Shown piece after piece: positions 49,209-62,600 of a DNA stretch of 64,000 nt (its first letter is position 1; each line of letters begins with the position of its first letter). The position numbers and the translations under genes are program-made. The notes under the pieces were generated by a model, which was given only the letters and a program-made list of their open reading frames with translations, ran no database searches and had not been told where the DNA came from. The stretch covers positions 12,936,107-13,000,106 of the forward strand of contig NC_054083.1 in the NCBI RefSeq assembly GCF_017562075.2, given 5' to 3'. This DNA comes from Anopheles merus (Eukaryota; Arthropoda; Insecta; Diptera; Culicidae).

Positions 49209-51525
49209 CGCTAGACAGATGCATGATAAATGATTATGTTGCTCGAAAGGTCTTGTATGTAGCTGCAAGTTGAATAAGCAGTGTCTAGTGCCATACAATT
49301 AAAAAAAGAATATTAATTCAATCCATACACTTCAATCCTCCTAGCATTACTCGGGTGTTTAAAATTATTTTATAAGATAATGAATGAAAATGTTTCATTA
49401 ATTTTCATTAGAACAAAAAAACTACACTACACAAATATTTTTTGTCAGTTTCGAAATGAGAACGAGTCAGGTATCTACGATATCGTGCCGTTGAATTAAA
49501 TTATCAAAAGAGTTACTGACTATAATGAACTAATTATGTACAATACTGATTGGAACGTATATTACCATTAATAATACTGCAAAAAAGTCCTCTGTTGAAT
49601 AGATTTTTTTATGAATCACAGATACATTAATCATTCCCGAACTCCCCATGACCATCTTGTAAATAACACAAATACTTTATAAAATACTTGAGACTATCTT
49701 GTCAGGAATATTCATATCATCATGTATGTCGGTAAAGTAAAGGTATCGAGTCGCATGGCTGTTTTCCATCGTTTTTTACCATTTCTTTACCAATATTTTT
49801 TATAGGTTTTGGCTCTTTATACTGCAAATACTGGCCATCACTGCGCATTCTTATTGTGAGTCAAATTTTCCCTAATAATGCTCACATGCTAACAACCAAT
49901 TTACTTATCAATAATCCAGCAGACAAAATTACATTCATAATGTTTAACGCCCTATTTGTCATGACTTGTACATGATTCATGATGCAACAATATTGAAAGA
50001 AATACGTATGCATACTTATACGCGATCCACTTTGTCAATTCTGCATGTGTTTCATGCATTACAAATCCTTCTATGCTCGGTGGAAATTAAAAAGAAGCGA
50101 AAATTGATTTCACTTCAATTCATATTTTGAATCTGTATTATCTCCTTCTTATTTGGTGTAAAAACCTTCGCGGTGATGTCGATCTACAAACAACTATACC
50201 GATTTTCAACACAGCAATCTTTGATTCAAAATAAAAATGAAAGTTGCATCCAGAAACTAGTTTAGATTAGCATAAAATCTTTACGAAATATAATATGTTA
50301 TCAATTACCAACAATCTTTGTGTGTAATGAGTACCATTTTAACATACAATCAAGATATACAAATCCACAATAGTTGATAGCTACCAGCTCAGATGCTTGT
50401 GTAGATTATGTACAATTCTGTTAAATAAAACGATTAATTTTTCTTCATCGTTGCGTCTAGTCCTTAGTGCCATCGTAATTATTCCATCACCTCCCAGCAC
50501 GTCGGCCGCTGACAAATGCCCAAATTGCGCCGGAACACACCAAATGCATAATGAAATCATTTTTATGCTGCGCGAGTGTAAAAGTCATTACAAACAGATA
50601 TTTAAAAAATAAAAGACTGAAATATAAATTTACACACCACCCCGGCTCGAGCGACGGCACAGGGTGCCTGCGTCACTTTCAGCCTGCACACGACGTCAGT
50701 GCCTTTTGTCTTTTGTTTGGGATTTCGCTGTAACGCGAAAGCGGCCTCACATTATCTCACTTTGTGTTGGCTGATGCGACAGGGACAATTGTTGGTCCTG
50801 GACGCGGGCTAGCGCGTCTTCCCTCTTCGTACGCCGTACAGAAAGCGTATCCCGAAAAACAATCATAAACATCGAAAGACCCATTCATGGCAGGCATTCG
50901 TACCGTAAGCGTTGCACTTCCTTACTGTGTTTGCAGAGTTGTAAGAATATTTTGACCGCTTCAACAGACGGTTAAAACCGGCAAGGGGCCAAATGCGCCC
51001 AAGCATTCGCAACGGAAGCTCGGTAGGAGGTTGCACAGGAAAAATTATCCGGTTGTGGCATGTTTAAATAACAGAGGAGGCTAATAACACCGAAATAGAT
51101 TACACATAGACGCTAACGCACACGCTCTAAGTGTCAAGGCACGGGATATCATTAATAATGTGCACAGTGCACAACACAATGGCACACACTCTTTACCCCC
51201 GTGGAAAAGACGCCCAACCTCAACCCTCTTCCGGGTGTTTTGCAAAAAGAGCAACATCACACTAAAAGAAGAGAAAAATAACAAAAAAAAGCATTTGTCG
51301 ATTTGCAACACCCCGAAAACTGCTTCCCATGAAATTTCCCTATCGCTTACCGGGGGGTGATGATAAATTCCGTCCAGAGCAAATATTTACAAAAGGACCT
51401 GCTCGCCCCGATCGTTAAGCGAGTTCGTACCGATTTTCCAGTGCGTGGCGTCAATTCGTTCCGATTCCTTGACGGGGTTAAAACCGCTTAACTTATTGGC
51501 CGCCACACATTGGTCCCGCTTTCGG

Positions 51526-51571
51526 GGCAATGGTTTCGGTTCCCGAAACGGTTTTTCCTTAAACCATTGCC
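51526..51571. repeat. Nested hairpin with 11-bp perfect arms
   Basis: GGCAATGGTTT (51526-51536) pairs with AAACCATTGCC (51561-51571). Inside and overlapping the left arm, GTTTCGG (51533-51539) pairs with CCGAAAC (51543-51549) over a 3-base loop. The two stems compete for bases 51533-51536, so they are alternative folds. The structure is too short for a normal microRNA precursor. Confidence 0.7.
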
Positions 51572-52527
51572 GTTGGTTTAAAGAGGCTTCAATTGCACAA
51601 CTAAATCTAATTGACACGTGACCACTGTGCGCATCAACCGTTTCGGCGTGGTGCATTGGCCTGATTGGCCCCTCTGTGTTTCCATGCGCCTGTGCCTGGT
51701 GATTTCCACAGGCCCGAGAATCTTCACGCAGCTCCAGCGAACGAACCGTGGCGATATACAAACATAATTTAAATAATAAATAACAGACGCGTGCTGTACC
51801 ACCGGCGCAGCGTCAAACGCATCCACATTCCAAAATGTTAACACCCCGTAGATGATCGGGAACGTCGTCGTTGATGATGATGATGATCACGACTCTTTTA
51901 TGAGCCGGCAGTTGCTGTGATGACAAATGTTTTCACATTGTAATGGGAAAATTGTCCACAATAGCCAATGATAAGGGTTGGGTATGGATATGGATTCAAT
52001 TACGAAAAATCAGATACTAAGTCGATTTAAATTATTTCATCAAGTCGATCCGACGATATTGGTAACAACCATTTCAAAAGATTATTGTAAATGTTTTTTC
52101 GTTTTCGTGTTTTATTGTATATATAATACAATTACCATTTCATAAATTAAATAAACTTGCAAAATTTGTTAATTATTCAAGCAAGTTTGTGTTAATACCC
52201 CTTATATTCAATTCTAACTAACTTAAATACAGTTCCGATTCCATCAAATTAAAATCATTGACTAAGCTGTTGATTCCCAATTTTATTATAATTATGGTAT
52301 AACAAATTAAAATATACAAATGAAAACATGTTGTGGCGGCTTTTATCGCATCTCTTAACTCCACTATACATAACCCCGCTAGTTATGCAAACACTTCTAT
52401 TCGGTGCAACGCGTTGCCGATCTAAAAATAATTAAAAACTCATCAAAAATGAACCGCTTCTCAACGCTTTCGGCAAACTAATTTACCCCAACCAGGCATA
52501 AGTTCATTGAGGGGGAAGAGGGAAAAT

Positions 52528-52537
52528 GCGCGCGCGC
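52528..52537 (+). repeat. (GC)5 alternating tract
   Basis: Five GC dinucleotides followed by ACAC. The alternating purine-pyrimidine run could favour Z-DNA. It is otherwise unremarkable. Confidence 0.8.
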
Positions 52538-53474
52538 ACACTCTCTTCACATCGAATGTAACCAATTACACAGCCACAAACTTGCCTGAGTGCGCCATTT
52601 TACATTTTTAACGACGGCACATTCAAATTAGGCTTCCAAACTTACCTTCCCATCTGAACACTTCCAAATCGAGTAGGTTTTTCTTTCACCGACACCGACG
52701 ACGCGCTTCGTATATCACATCACGAAACCTTTACCGTGTCCTGTGCTCCTAGCCCGTCGCACCCTTCCTACCCTCAAAACAACCGAAGCGTAAAAAGTCT
52801 AATTTAACATTATGAAATATGCAAATTTTATCTCACCACCGAACAAAAAAGGTATACATCCCTACTACTTACACAGCCGTTAACGGCGGCGCCTGCGAGC
52901 CTTTGCTCACACTTTCATCCGCCCATCTTCATGCGAGCTCCTCTGTGTGCCTTCAATCTCACCTCACCTGCAACGCGACGAATCAACTCCTTCCAGCAGC
53001 AATAATAGACACACAGTGCTATTGCTTCGATTGCCATAATGAACACTCATCTTGGGCAAGGATTCCACTGTGGCCACCAATGGAAACCGGAAACGGGATG
53101 GAACGGAACTGCCGCTAAGGGTGTTTATTAATTTAGGGGTTGGAATGGAAAAACATCCCCCAGGAACAATGCTATCGAGCGTAGACAACTTTTCATACAT
53201 ACGAATTTACTTATTTCGCATCTCCCCAAGCGACCCCCTCACACGCTTTTCCCAGTTCCCAGAGTAGCATCGCTGTTCAACCACTCCACCACGAGGGAAA
53301 AGGCGTTCGCGCCTGGACGATTGCCTGCACGGCGGGGGTTTTTGTTTGGCGTTATCTGCCAGAATAACAGATTACTTACACTTAAGTTGCTCGCGATAGA
53401 AAATCTTCCCTATTTATTAGCTGCCAGCGCTAGATTCGCTACCGTGTCGCATGGTGTCGCTTCCGCCAACAAAC

Positions 53475-53494
53475 AATTCAATTCAATTCAATTC
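53475..53494 (+). repeat. (AATTC)4 pentanucleotide repeat
   Basis: Four perfect AATTC units. A fifth, separate AATTC follows after GTTCCGGCC. Confidence 0.9.
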
Positions 53495-55264
53495 TGTTCC
53501 GGCCAATTCAGTGGGCAGGGGCAGAGCATCCTTGCCTCCTGCCACTTCCCAGTGCCACGCTGTCGCGGTCGCTAGTTGAGCAACTGTTTTACCCCCGCCG
53601 TTGACAAAATAAAAACGGTGGTAGACAAATTTCGCTCACCCTTCCTGTGCGTAAGGCTTCTTCTGCTAAGGGTTTCTCTTTCATGCGCACGCCACAGAAA
53701 GCCGCGAAAGGGGAATTATCCTCTCACGAGCACTGGTTGCCTCCTATCTGACTTCGTTCCGAACGCATCGTTTCCATGGTTCGCACAACGGGGTCAGGAG
53801 GTGCTTAGGATTTTGACACCGGATGGTTATCGGATTTCGGGCTGCGCATTTAATAAACTGACGAACTGAAACGCCACAGCTAAAAGCACACAGTGAGTAA
53901 GCGGTACGAGCAAGCGAACGCGGGGCCAGAAATTCGTATTATTGAATTTGCTATTAATGATGGTATCTTTTCTACGCGGTTCGCGCACACCCTTCGCACG
54001 TCTGTCGGGGGAAAATAATCTTATCTTTCTTACGCAATGATGCCTCTGTTAAACACCACGCACCACTGTCACCGCCACCTGGCTTTGCCTCTCCACTCAC
54101 AAAACCCACCCACAACAACAGCTCAACAAGCGAAGGGATTTTAATTCCAGCTTCCAGTCTGCTAAATACACCACTGTGAGCACGATACTTAAGCAGCCCA
54201 TCCTGTTTCGGTGGTACGGTGCGATAGTTGACTTTTGCTGCTGAAGTTGATGGTCGATCGAAATGATGCCACTAATTGGAATGGGGAGGGCATGTGACAA
54301 ATCGTTATCCACGTTCGTCACCGATTCTGCTAAACGTGACAGGAATTCTAATCATAAAATAAATGTTAATATACACGTCTGTTGAATAGGTACTTTTTTC
54401 ATGTCTATGGAAAGTAAAATAGCAGTTTTTGGTTACTAATTAGACTTCTGCATTTCCTTAAGATAACCCTCAATTTTTTATGCACATAAAACATTTAGAT
54501 GAAAATTTGGATGTTAAAAATACATAAAATTGTTCTGGAGTTGAGTTCATGATTCATTAGTATGATTTATCAGGTTCTCCGATGCTCCAAAGGTAGGCAT
54601 GTAGTCTTTTATCTTTAAACTCAAAAATGGCATTTTCCGTACCCAACTTAAATGAACACAAAAAAAAATCAAAGTACAAAATGTAAACTAATGAAAAAAA
54701 TAATTAATCATAGTTCGATTAAATAATCTTCACTTTCTAGATGATTTAAAAACAAATATGATGCATAGAATAATTGCTTGCTCTTTATTTCAACTCAATA
54801 GCACAAATATCGAGACATAAGTTACGATCAAACATCGATGTAATTTATTTGATTCATGTTTATCATGACTGACAATGAAGCTTTGCAATTCCACTTCCAA
54901 ATCCTATTCAATCCTCAGCTCCTTGCATTGTGGTAGCTTCTCCATTCCACCCAATCAGTGTGACTCATTACAGTAAATGCAGTTTTTCGATCATCGAAAC
55001 GCTCAACATGCTTAAGCTACTTAACATCGACGATGACTTGTACGCCGCGAAAAATTGACTCTTCACTCTACACTTTGATTAAATTTATTTGATACCTATT
55101 TACAATGAAACAAACAAAAACGAAGCACTGTGCACGCCTTTGTGCATTTTCGATGCCGTTTCCTTTTGTGAACCCATTTCGTACCGCCGCGCTGTTTATC
55201 TGCAACGGAGCTACCCGGGCATCTTATGATTTTCTCCCAGTAGTTACTTGTTTGTGCTTCATCC

Positions 55265-55801
55265 ATGCTTTGCTTCCCTTCATTGCGCCTCCAAATATGC
55301 CAAATGTCCATTAGGAGCAGCTCAAATCGAAATGGAAACCTCATTTTCCTCCGCTTCTTTTTTGTTGCCCGTTGCTGTGCGCCTTGTAGGGCACGGAGAA
55401 TTCGTTACATTCGCAAAACCTTTTCCATCGCGAGCGCCTGCTCACAATCCACACAAACCGTGCCCGTACCGCACCTTGGCTTTAGTCGAGTTACCGGGCA
55501 TTGGCTTGCCTGTCTTACTTCGTACATTTTTTGTTGCTCTTTTTATTTCTTGCTTCTCCATCTCCAAGATCAAATCAAACGAAATGACATGGCCGGGGAT
55601 GGCGCTTTTATTTCAGAACGAATTTCATTTTGTAGTAATTTTAAGGAGGATCGTTTCGCTGGCATGAAATCGAACGACAAAAACTCTGCAACATCAAAGA
55701 GGAGGATTTCATATAAAACTCACAAACGACCGCCTGTCACACGGAGAAACAAGCGCCCGGTTGTCGAGGCGGCCGGCGATCGAGCAGCAGCGGCACCATA
55801 A
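55265..55801 (+). other. Open reading frame of 178 codons, coding status unproven
   Basis: The longest ATG-started non-repeat frame. It overlaps a second open frame (55248-55667) in another phase, which points to low stop density and not to selection. It contains two hydrophobic stretches (NLIFLRFFFVARCC and TSYIFCCSFYFLLLHL) and a basic, Ala-rich C-terminus ending DRAAAAP. No domain is recognised. Confidence 0.1.
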
Positions 55802-58800
55802 CGAATAACAAAACCCCATAGAAGATAGAGGTTAAAAAACAGCACGATACGACAGCAATACCAAGGCACTGGCCATTCACGACCTGAAGGAAACGAGCGC
55901 ACGCCGACAGAACCGACGCAGCATCCCCAAAACGTACCGAAAGTGATTTCCAATTTCCAGTTCACCAGTGATGGGTTCTGCTTTCCCGCTTCCAGCCTTT
56001 CCCCATCCGCAGTCCTTGGACTCTTCGTTTAGTTGTCATTTTCTTCAGAATTGATGTTCCCGAAAGCTCCTGCCCTTGCTTAAGGCGCCTGCCAACACAC
56101 CCGCCCCGGATGGAAATGGCACCGGGAGTGTCAACTCACTTACTGGTGATATTTTTCTGCTGTCCAACTCACAGCGCAATCAAACCAATAGCGCGAGGGA
56201 AGCTTCTGACTGTGCATCCTCCGCCCGTTTGCTGTGTTACGCTTTAATGTGACCGTTCTGCTTGAGCTGGCCTAGCAAAAGGCAAGATTTTTCGCTTCTC
56301 CGTACATTTGCATATCAGTCAACCATTTCCTTTGCGGAGTTACAGTCCGAAGTGGTAGTATATCCCTGCCGTGGTCCTGTTGTTTTCTAGTCTCTCAGTT
56401 CTTGTTTTACAGTCCTCTCCGTGCGGAACGAGATCAAGCGGCATACGCCCTTACAATTGGTCCTCCGCAAACGATTGTTTGAAATCACGACTATCCGTTT
56501 AATTGGATAAAGATTTGCATTTTGGAATGGAATCTTGAAAATCTGTTTTTATTTTGTACTTTATTTATTTGCTTTTCAAGTAATTACCACTCGACTGTGA
56601 TCATGTAAATACAGGGACTAATTAATTGATAATTAGGTAATAAAAAATAAATCTACTACAATGATTGCTTAAAAAATCTTGAAACTGTTTGGAATTATAT
56701 TGAAGAAGATTTTCTATTGATTTAGCTTATTTGTCCATTTTCAAAAATATTATTTTCAACTGTTTGACATTGCCATTCTTTCTTCGCTAGTAACATAACT
56801 TTATTGCCTTTTGGCCACAATTTTGTTTGTAAAATAATTTTTCAATCGAATATTTCGCTCAAACTCATTTGATACGTTGAGAAAATTCAGGGGGAAAGAC
56901 AGTCCCGCGTACGGATAAGCCGGTTACATCCGGGGCTTAATCCCACGACGGGCATGTTGTTAATTCTTACGAGTTGACTACGGGGCCGGTAATATGTAAA
57001 TCAACATTTGTCAGAGTATAATCAAAACAATTAAAAGCAATTAGTTTACTAATATCAAAAACTTAAGGCATTTTTTTTTTTAGTAATAATTAGTAGTAGC
57101 CAACACATGCAAAAGTTTGACTTTCTAGGAGTTTTGAATGAAAGAAAGGACAACACATTAAACAAAAAACACTCCAAAATTTTGATTTTTCTATTTAGTT
57201 TCAGACTTCATGCTTTCTATTTCACTAGAGAATGTTTCATTCTGCTTACTATGCAATATCAACACCTAAATTTTGCTCTGTAACTGGAACGGACACAACT
57301 TTGTTAACTATGTGTATATTATGTTTTTGCCTAATATAAAATAAAAAAAAACTGTTAAGCTCACAAATAAGCTCAAATAGAAAATGTAAATATAATAACT
57401 ATTCTTGTTAATATCAACAGTGTAGGTGTTGAAAAGTACTACCATCATTTTAGATCATTCTAGAACCTCATCGATCAGACCCGTATAAACTTCCGTCCAG
57501 TAGATATCTCATCCAGCAGTTGACAGATCGGACAATCGGAAGAACCCATTAATATTTAACCTTCTTCAACATGAAGCAACACATGCAGCCCAAAACATAC
57601 ATGGAACACCCGAAACACCCGATGCTTTTCGATCCAGTCACACAACAGCTCAACCCCGTACCGATGTAGTCCGTTTCGGTTCGATCGAACTGCTGCGCTC
57701 GTTTCGTTCCCAAAATCTATTATCTGATTGTTTTTTTTTTTATTTATGTCCACACCGATCCTATACCCATCCTGAAGTGCGGCTCGCGGCAAACCCACTT
57801 TTCCGACTGTCGCGTTAATTAGGTGTTAGGATGTGGCTCGCGATCGCATATCGGGATGCGACAGCGGTATTAGGTTGACCGAAGCTAAACCTAACCTTAA
57901 TTCTCACCATACACACAAACATGCCTATCGCCGGTTGATGATGTTCCATCTGCAACAATCCGTTCACACCCTCTGGCTTCGACCTCCAGTTCCGAAAACC
58001 GCCACAATTTTATGGTACGGATACCGTTTGAAAACTGTCATCTGGTGGTCAGACGCTGAGCCTCTGTTTGCTGGTTGTAACTGTCTCCACCCTTACCCTG
58101 CACCATGCTCACACATGCGGGAATCATTTCTACTGCGCTTCGCGATGATGCTGATAGCGATACCGGTCATCATGTTAAACAGCACGCTTCTGCTGTTGCT
58201 CGAAATTACGGCAAGGAATTAGATGTTATAGGTCATGCTGCCCGTTCGCCTGCCTCCTACACGACACATGTTTCCTTTGGGGCGGGTGTGGTCAGCACTG
58301 CATTGCACTTCAGTAGCTTCCTCCCAGCGTATACATGTATGCGTCAACAAACGCAACTTACATGTACTGTCGATGGTGGAATTTGAACCAATTGTTGAGC
58401 GTAATTAACGCGCTTGGGCCGTCTATTAAACCATCAGGGTTTTGATAAGAGACACCAGCTTTGAACCAAAGCCTCGGAAAGCTCGAATGTATTATGTGTT
58501 GACAATGTATGTTAAATAGGATACGAAATAAGACACAGCAAGATCAATTGGAACAATGTTCTGCTCAGTTTTTTTTATTTAAAAAATAATATTGGTATAG
58601 TTGAAATATATTGTGTACCTATAACTTTTTACAGCAACTAGTAAAAGCTACTTACTTTACTAGCTATGGTCTGTCTTATTGATATAAAACAGAGTAAGAA
58701 TATACAGCTTAATTGAGGATCCTGAAGACTTATTTTCCAGACCAATAGCAGCCACCACAAGGATTTTAATAGAAATTTGTAAAACAAAGCTCTCGGAATC

Positions 58801-59541
58801 ATTATCGAAGCATGGAATTTCATTCGCTTTTTTCATAGGAAAGACGAATCAAGCATATTTTTTTTGCTCATATGATGTAAATAAATAATGATCATTTACC
58901 TATTATCATTATTTTAATCATAGAAAAATTAAAAAAGATAAAAATCAAAGGAACCACATCGCAAACCGTGTTTAACACATGTGTTTGTTGATGAAACATC
59001 TATTCTTTCTTATTGTCATACTGTCATACTGGTCTATTGAACAATTTACTACGTGTTGTTCTCGCCCACAGAACGGTCAGCAGCAACTGAATAAATCCAT
59101 TCTACTGAAGCTTGTTTACAAGCTAATAACCCTACCGTTTCAAATCAATGCCGCAGTGACAAAAGGAAACGCTTAACTTGCCGTTCAAAAATCTCAAAAT
59201 GCTTATGAGAATCTTTTGTTTGCTAACACTTTTAACTGGACAAGAATGCTGCAAATAGCACAGCAGCTAAAACACTGCAAATGCCGCCACTAATGGTCTA
59301 CGGTTATGCCTCATCAATGACTTATTTACAGGAATGGAAATCCTTGTAATAATAGTCTTTCATCTGGTCGATATTGTGTTATAACTACCGTTCTAGACTT
59401 CGAGCCCTATTTATTTTATCAAGTCAAATCGTTTTTGACACAGTTTTACAATAAACTTACTTAGTACACGAAACTATACAGCGTAACAGCTGCCAACTCA
59501 TGCTTTTCGTTTTTGTTGACATAACTGCTCCTCACCTACAG
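55802..59541. other. Stretch without a supported gene
   Basis: GC-moderate to 56500, AT-rich to 57480 apart from the SINE fragment, GC-moderate to 58450, AT-rich after. An initiator-like CTCTCAGTTCTTG at 56391-56403 has only a poor TATA-like element, 38 bp upstream. Overlapping frames at 57833 (129 codons) and 58105 (93 codons) have no domain. Confidence 0.5.
56890..56993 (-). mobile_element. SINE head fragment, minus strand
   Basis: The minus strand reads TTACCGGCCCCGTAGTCAAC, then TCGTAAGAATTAACAACATG and CCCGTCGTGGGATTAAGCCC, followed by a GTACGCGGGACTG block. This matches the tRNA-like head of the intact copy, including AACAACATGCCCGTC. The B box is mutated (GGGATTAAGCC). The 3' body is lost after the GGACTG motif, and no tail is present. 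Confidence 0.7.
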
Positions 59542-59619
59542 CCAACCCTTTTCAGCGGCAGTGGTGAAGGTGATGAAGAAGACACGTCCTTTATGAGCAT
59601 GGTTAACATTCACGCCGCA
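59542..59619 (+). other. Candidate internal exon, 78 bp, phase 0-0
   Basis: The acceptor context CTGCTCCTCACCTACAG ends at 59541 and a perfect GTAAGT donor starts at 59620. The 26 codons between them are open. The peptide starts PTLFSGSGEGDEEDTSFM and ends MVNIHAA, an acidic Ser/Gly stretch like those in linker cassettes. It sits in a longer frame (59500-59769). No family is recognised. It may be a chance pairing of splice-like hexamers. Confidence 0.2.
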
Positions 59620-62600
59620 GTAAGTGATTTACTCCTCGGTCGGTTGGTAAACGAATTAATGTTTATGATGTTTGCAGTGACAAATCGTGTGTGCGTTAGC
59701 GCATTTACATTTCTACCTGCCGATGAAGAACTGAGTGTGTTTGGGGGGAGAAGAAAATGGTCAAAATAAATGCGCGACATTCTTTGCCACTTTGTGGCCG
59801 AGAAGACGATCGTACCAGAAGAATCGCTTCTTCCAGATGCAATCACAATCCCGTCATGATCTTGACATCATTTGTTACGATCATGTCATAAGAAAGATAC
59901 ACGGCTGTGAAAAATGAGCCCCTGAAAAGGCCGACCCAGACGGTGGTATCGTATCAGCTCCTCTACAAACGCTACACTTACTCACATTCATTAGCGACAA
60001 ATGGGCCAAATCATGTAGCACCCAGGCGATCGTGTTATCCAGCGCAATCCACGATGTCGCGACTGTCGGAGTCACTTTAAACAAATGACTCCGTTATGAC
60101 AAACAGAGCACATGCCACGCCAGCAATCCTGGTACTTAAACTAGCGCGCTCCGTGCCGAACAGAAACCACTTGAAGCTGTCAAAATGGTAAAGTGAGAAC
60201 TTTTTCAGACAGTTCCGATTTTAAGGTCTGATTTTTCACCATCATCGGTGGGAACGAGAAACACTGTAAACAAACCGACATAATCACTTAGTTGCTACGG
60301 CCGATTACACGCTGCCGAGAAAGCGAACACAACCGAACGCCAGACAGCGAGCGGCAAATCTTTCGTTGAATCAATTTAGGTAACTTATTGAGACACTAAT
60401 TATAGTTGATACGCCAGGACAGAGTGCAAGCGAATGGAACAATTTCAACCGAGCATACAAGCTACTTTGCTTTTTTTGGAAGAAAAATACCAGAACTCTG
60501 ATCTTTAACCTCTTCCTTACCCCAGCAACATCGACAAAAAAGGCTAGCATGCACAGCAAAGTGTGAACGAACGCACTTCACACTGCTTCTTCTTGTACTG
60601 CGATCTTCTCTGTACGTTAAACCCCAGCATGGGTGGGTCTCAGGATTACGAGCACGACTAGATCGAGTATGAAATCAGAACCACATGGAGGAGAAGAAAA
60701 ATCTCCTCTTTTGCTTCCTCGTGTTGCCAATAAGTAGAGCTACTCAACAAGTGGCCAACGCTTTGTGATTCGATCGGAAGCAATCACAGCACTAATCATG
60801 AGTCCCACTTGAAACTGTACCAAAACTTATCCTCCTTAGTTTCAGTTTCCTTCCGGAGCTGCGCGTACAAGCTGGCAACTTCAAATATCTATTCCATACA
60901 CCATGTTTTGAGGTGCGATCCTCTTCAAACTACATCCGCTAGACGAGTGTGTCTTTGTTTGGCATACCCTTTCCCCGAGCAGACCGACAAGTTCGAGATG
61001 ATCAAAGCCACAACGAATCCCGTCCACAGAGCACCGCATAGATCACCATGTAGCGTACGACGACGACGACTACTGCTCACCGTTCCATCCATCATAACTA
61101 ATTAGCTATGCGCGGCTTCCAGTCCAACATTAATTAATCTGTCTCGCGCGTCACCCTCGTCACCACTTGATGCATTGAGTTGTCAAAGCGGCAATGCTTA
61201 ATTACACATCGCAGTCGAGGCGCAAATCAGCGCCATCGGTTATAACGCGAGCACACATCAAAGCAGACGCACTACAAGACCGATTGCACCGTTCTGCTGC
61301 TGCCGGTGCTGCTACTGCTACTTACTGTTGCGTGCCAGGGCATAACTTGTTTGATCACGATATCATAAAGTGGTGTACGAAGCGTGGAGGTGGATCACCC
61401 CCTCTCGGCTGGCGACGCATTTCGCACGCAACTCGATGATGCTGCAAATGATCGGTAAAAGATCACTATCATGGGAGGCCTGGGTGTGATTTTCGAATCA
61501 CATGCGGGTTACATTGGAACCACCCTCGAATGGCGGTTGGTTCGCTTTCATGTGCAATTGAGGTTAATTATGTTTTACAAAAGTGTAACCGAGCGAATAA
61601 GTGTTTTAAATGGGACTATTTTGGTTTACTTTAGCTTAATTAATCACCGGCCGGTAAAATAAAACCATTCAGACGAAGATGTGATGAGCAATTTCGCTCG
61701 AAGGTGCACCAAACGCCCATCAAGAATGCAGCTATCGGTAAATTTTCATTACACACATTTATCGTACTTGTTTGGTGTTTCAGTTCCCACCAATTCACTC
61801 GGTGCCTGTTCCGATGCCAGCAAAAAGCAACGACAATATTTTAAAATTCCGCTTAAACCTACCTGCAGCCGGCAGCAGGATAATATAGTCTTTGTAAAAT
61901 TATTCGCATTCTCTTCCCCGGCGGTATATCAAACTCCAGCAGGGGACAAATAACGAACCCAACCTAACAAGCGCACCTACCAGCGAAACTTAAGCCATAG
62001 GAATAAGTTGACCAGCAAACAACCATCTTGTCACTGAAAAAATGGCGATCGAAATATTCCAACTCGAGCGCGGCAAACAACACGCCAAGAAGCGACCAGA
62101 CCAGACATGCGTCCACAACAAACGCAACTACAACAACAGAAGGAAAAAACCGATACGCGCGTAAAACACAGAAAAAATCAGAAGCATCGGAAAACTTTTG
62201 CGACATGAAATTGAAATAACCAAACAAAACTCATGCAGACATCGGCACAGTGTGCAAGGAAAGGTTCGTTGTTGCAGACGAGGTACGTGTGTATATGTCT
62301 TTGGTCCTCTTCCCAAGGCCTGATGCTGGCGAGGTGCAACATACACCTTATTTCGCTGGTAGCAAATACAAAACGCGATACAAAATTGCACCTCGGGGCG
62401 GTGGCGCAGCTCCACAGTCTCCAGTCACCGCGAGAAGAAACAAACTTTTCAACAACATCCGATGCGATTGTGACCGGAAAGGCCGGGTCTTGTTGAAGCG
62501 CCCACCAAGAAACAAAAACAACGACTACAACCATCACCACCACCAAAGCCACGAGCGCAAAGAGTGCTTACAAAACATACAATAGTGCAATAGCCGGCCA

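Larger units (their letters stand above)
49209..55264. other. Stretch without a supported gene
   Basis: AT-rich at 49300-50480, 52010-52500 and 54340-54900. A strong acceptor-like TTCCTTACTGTGTTTGCAG ends at 50936, followed by a 12-codon frame and a stop. GAT repeat at 51873-51887. The nested hairpin at 51526 is listed separately. Confidence 0.5.

Noticed and set aside
56359..56400. Initiator TCAGTT with a TATA-like element
   Set aside because: The element is poor (TATATCC), 38 bp away, and the downstream element fits only partly.
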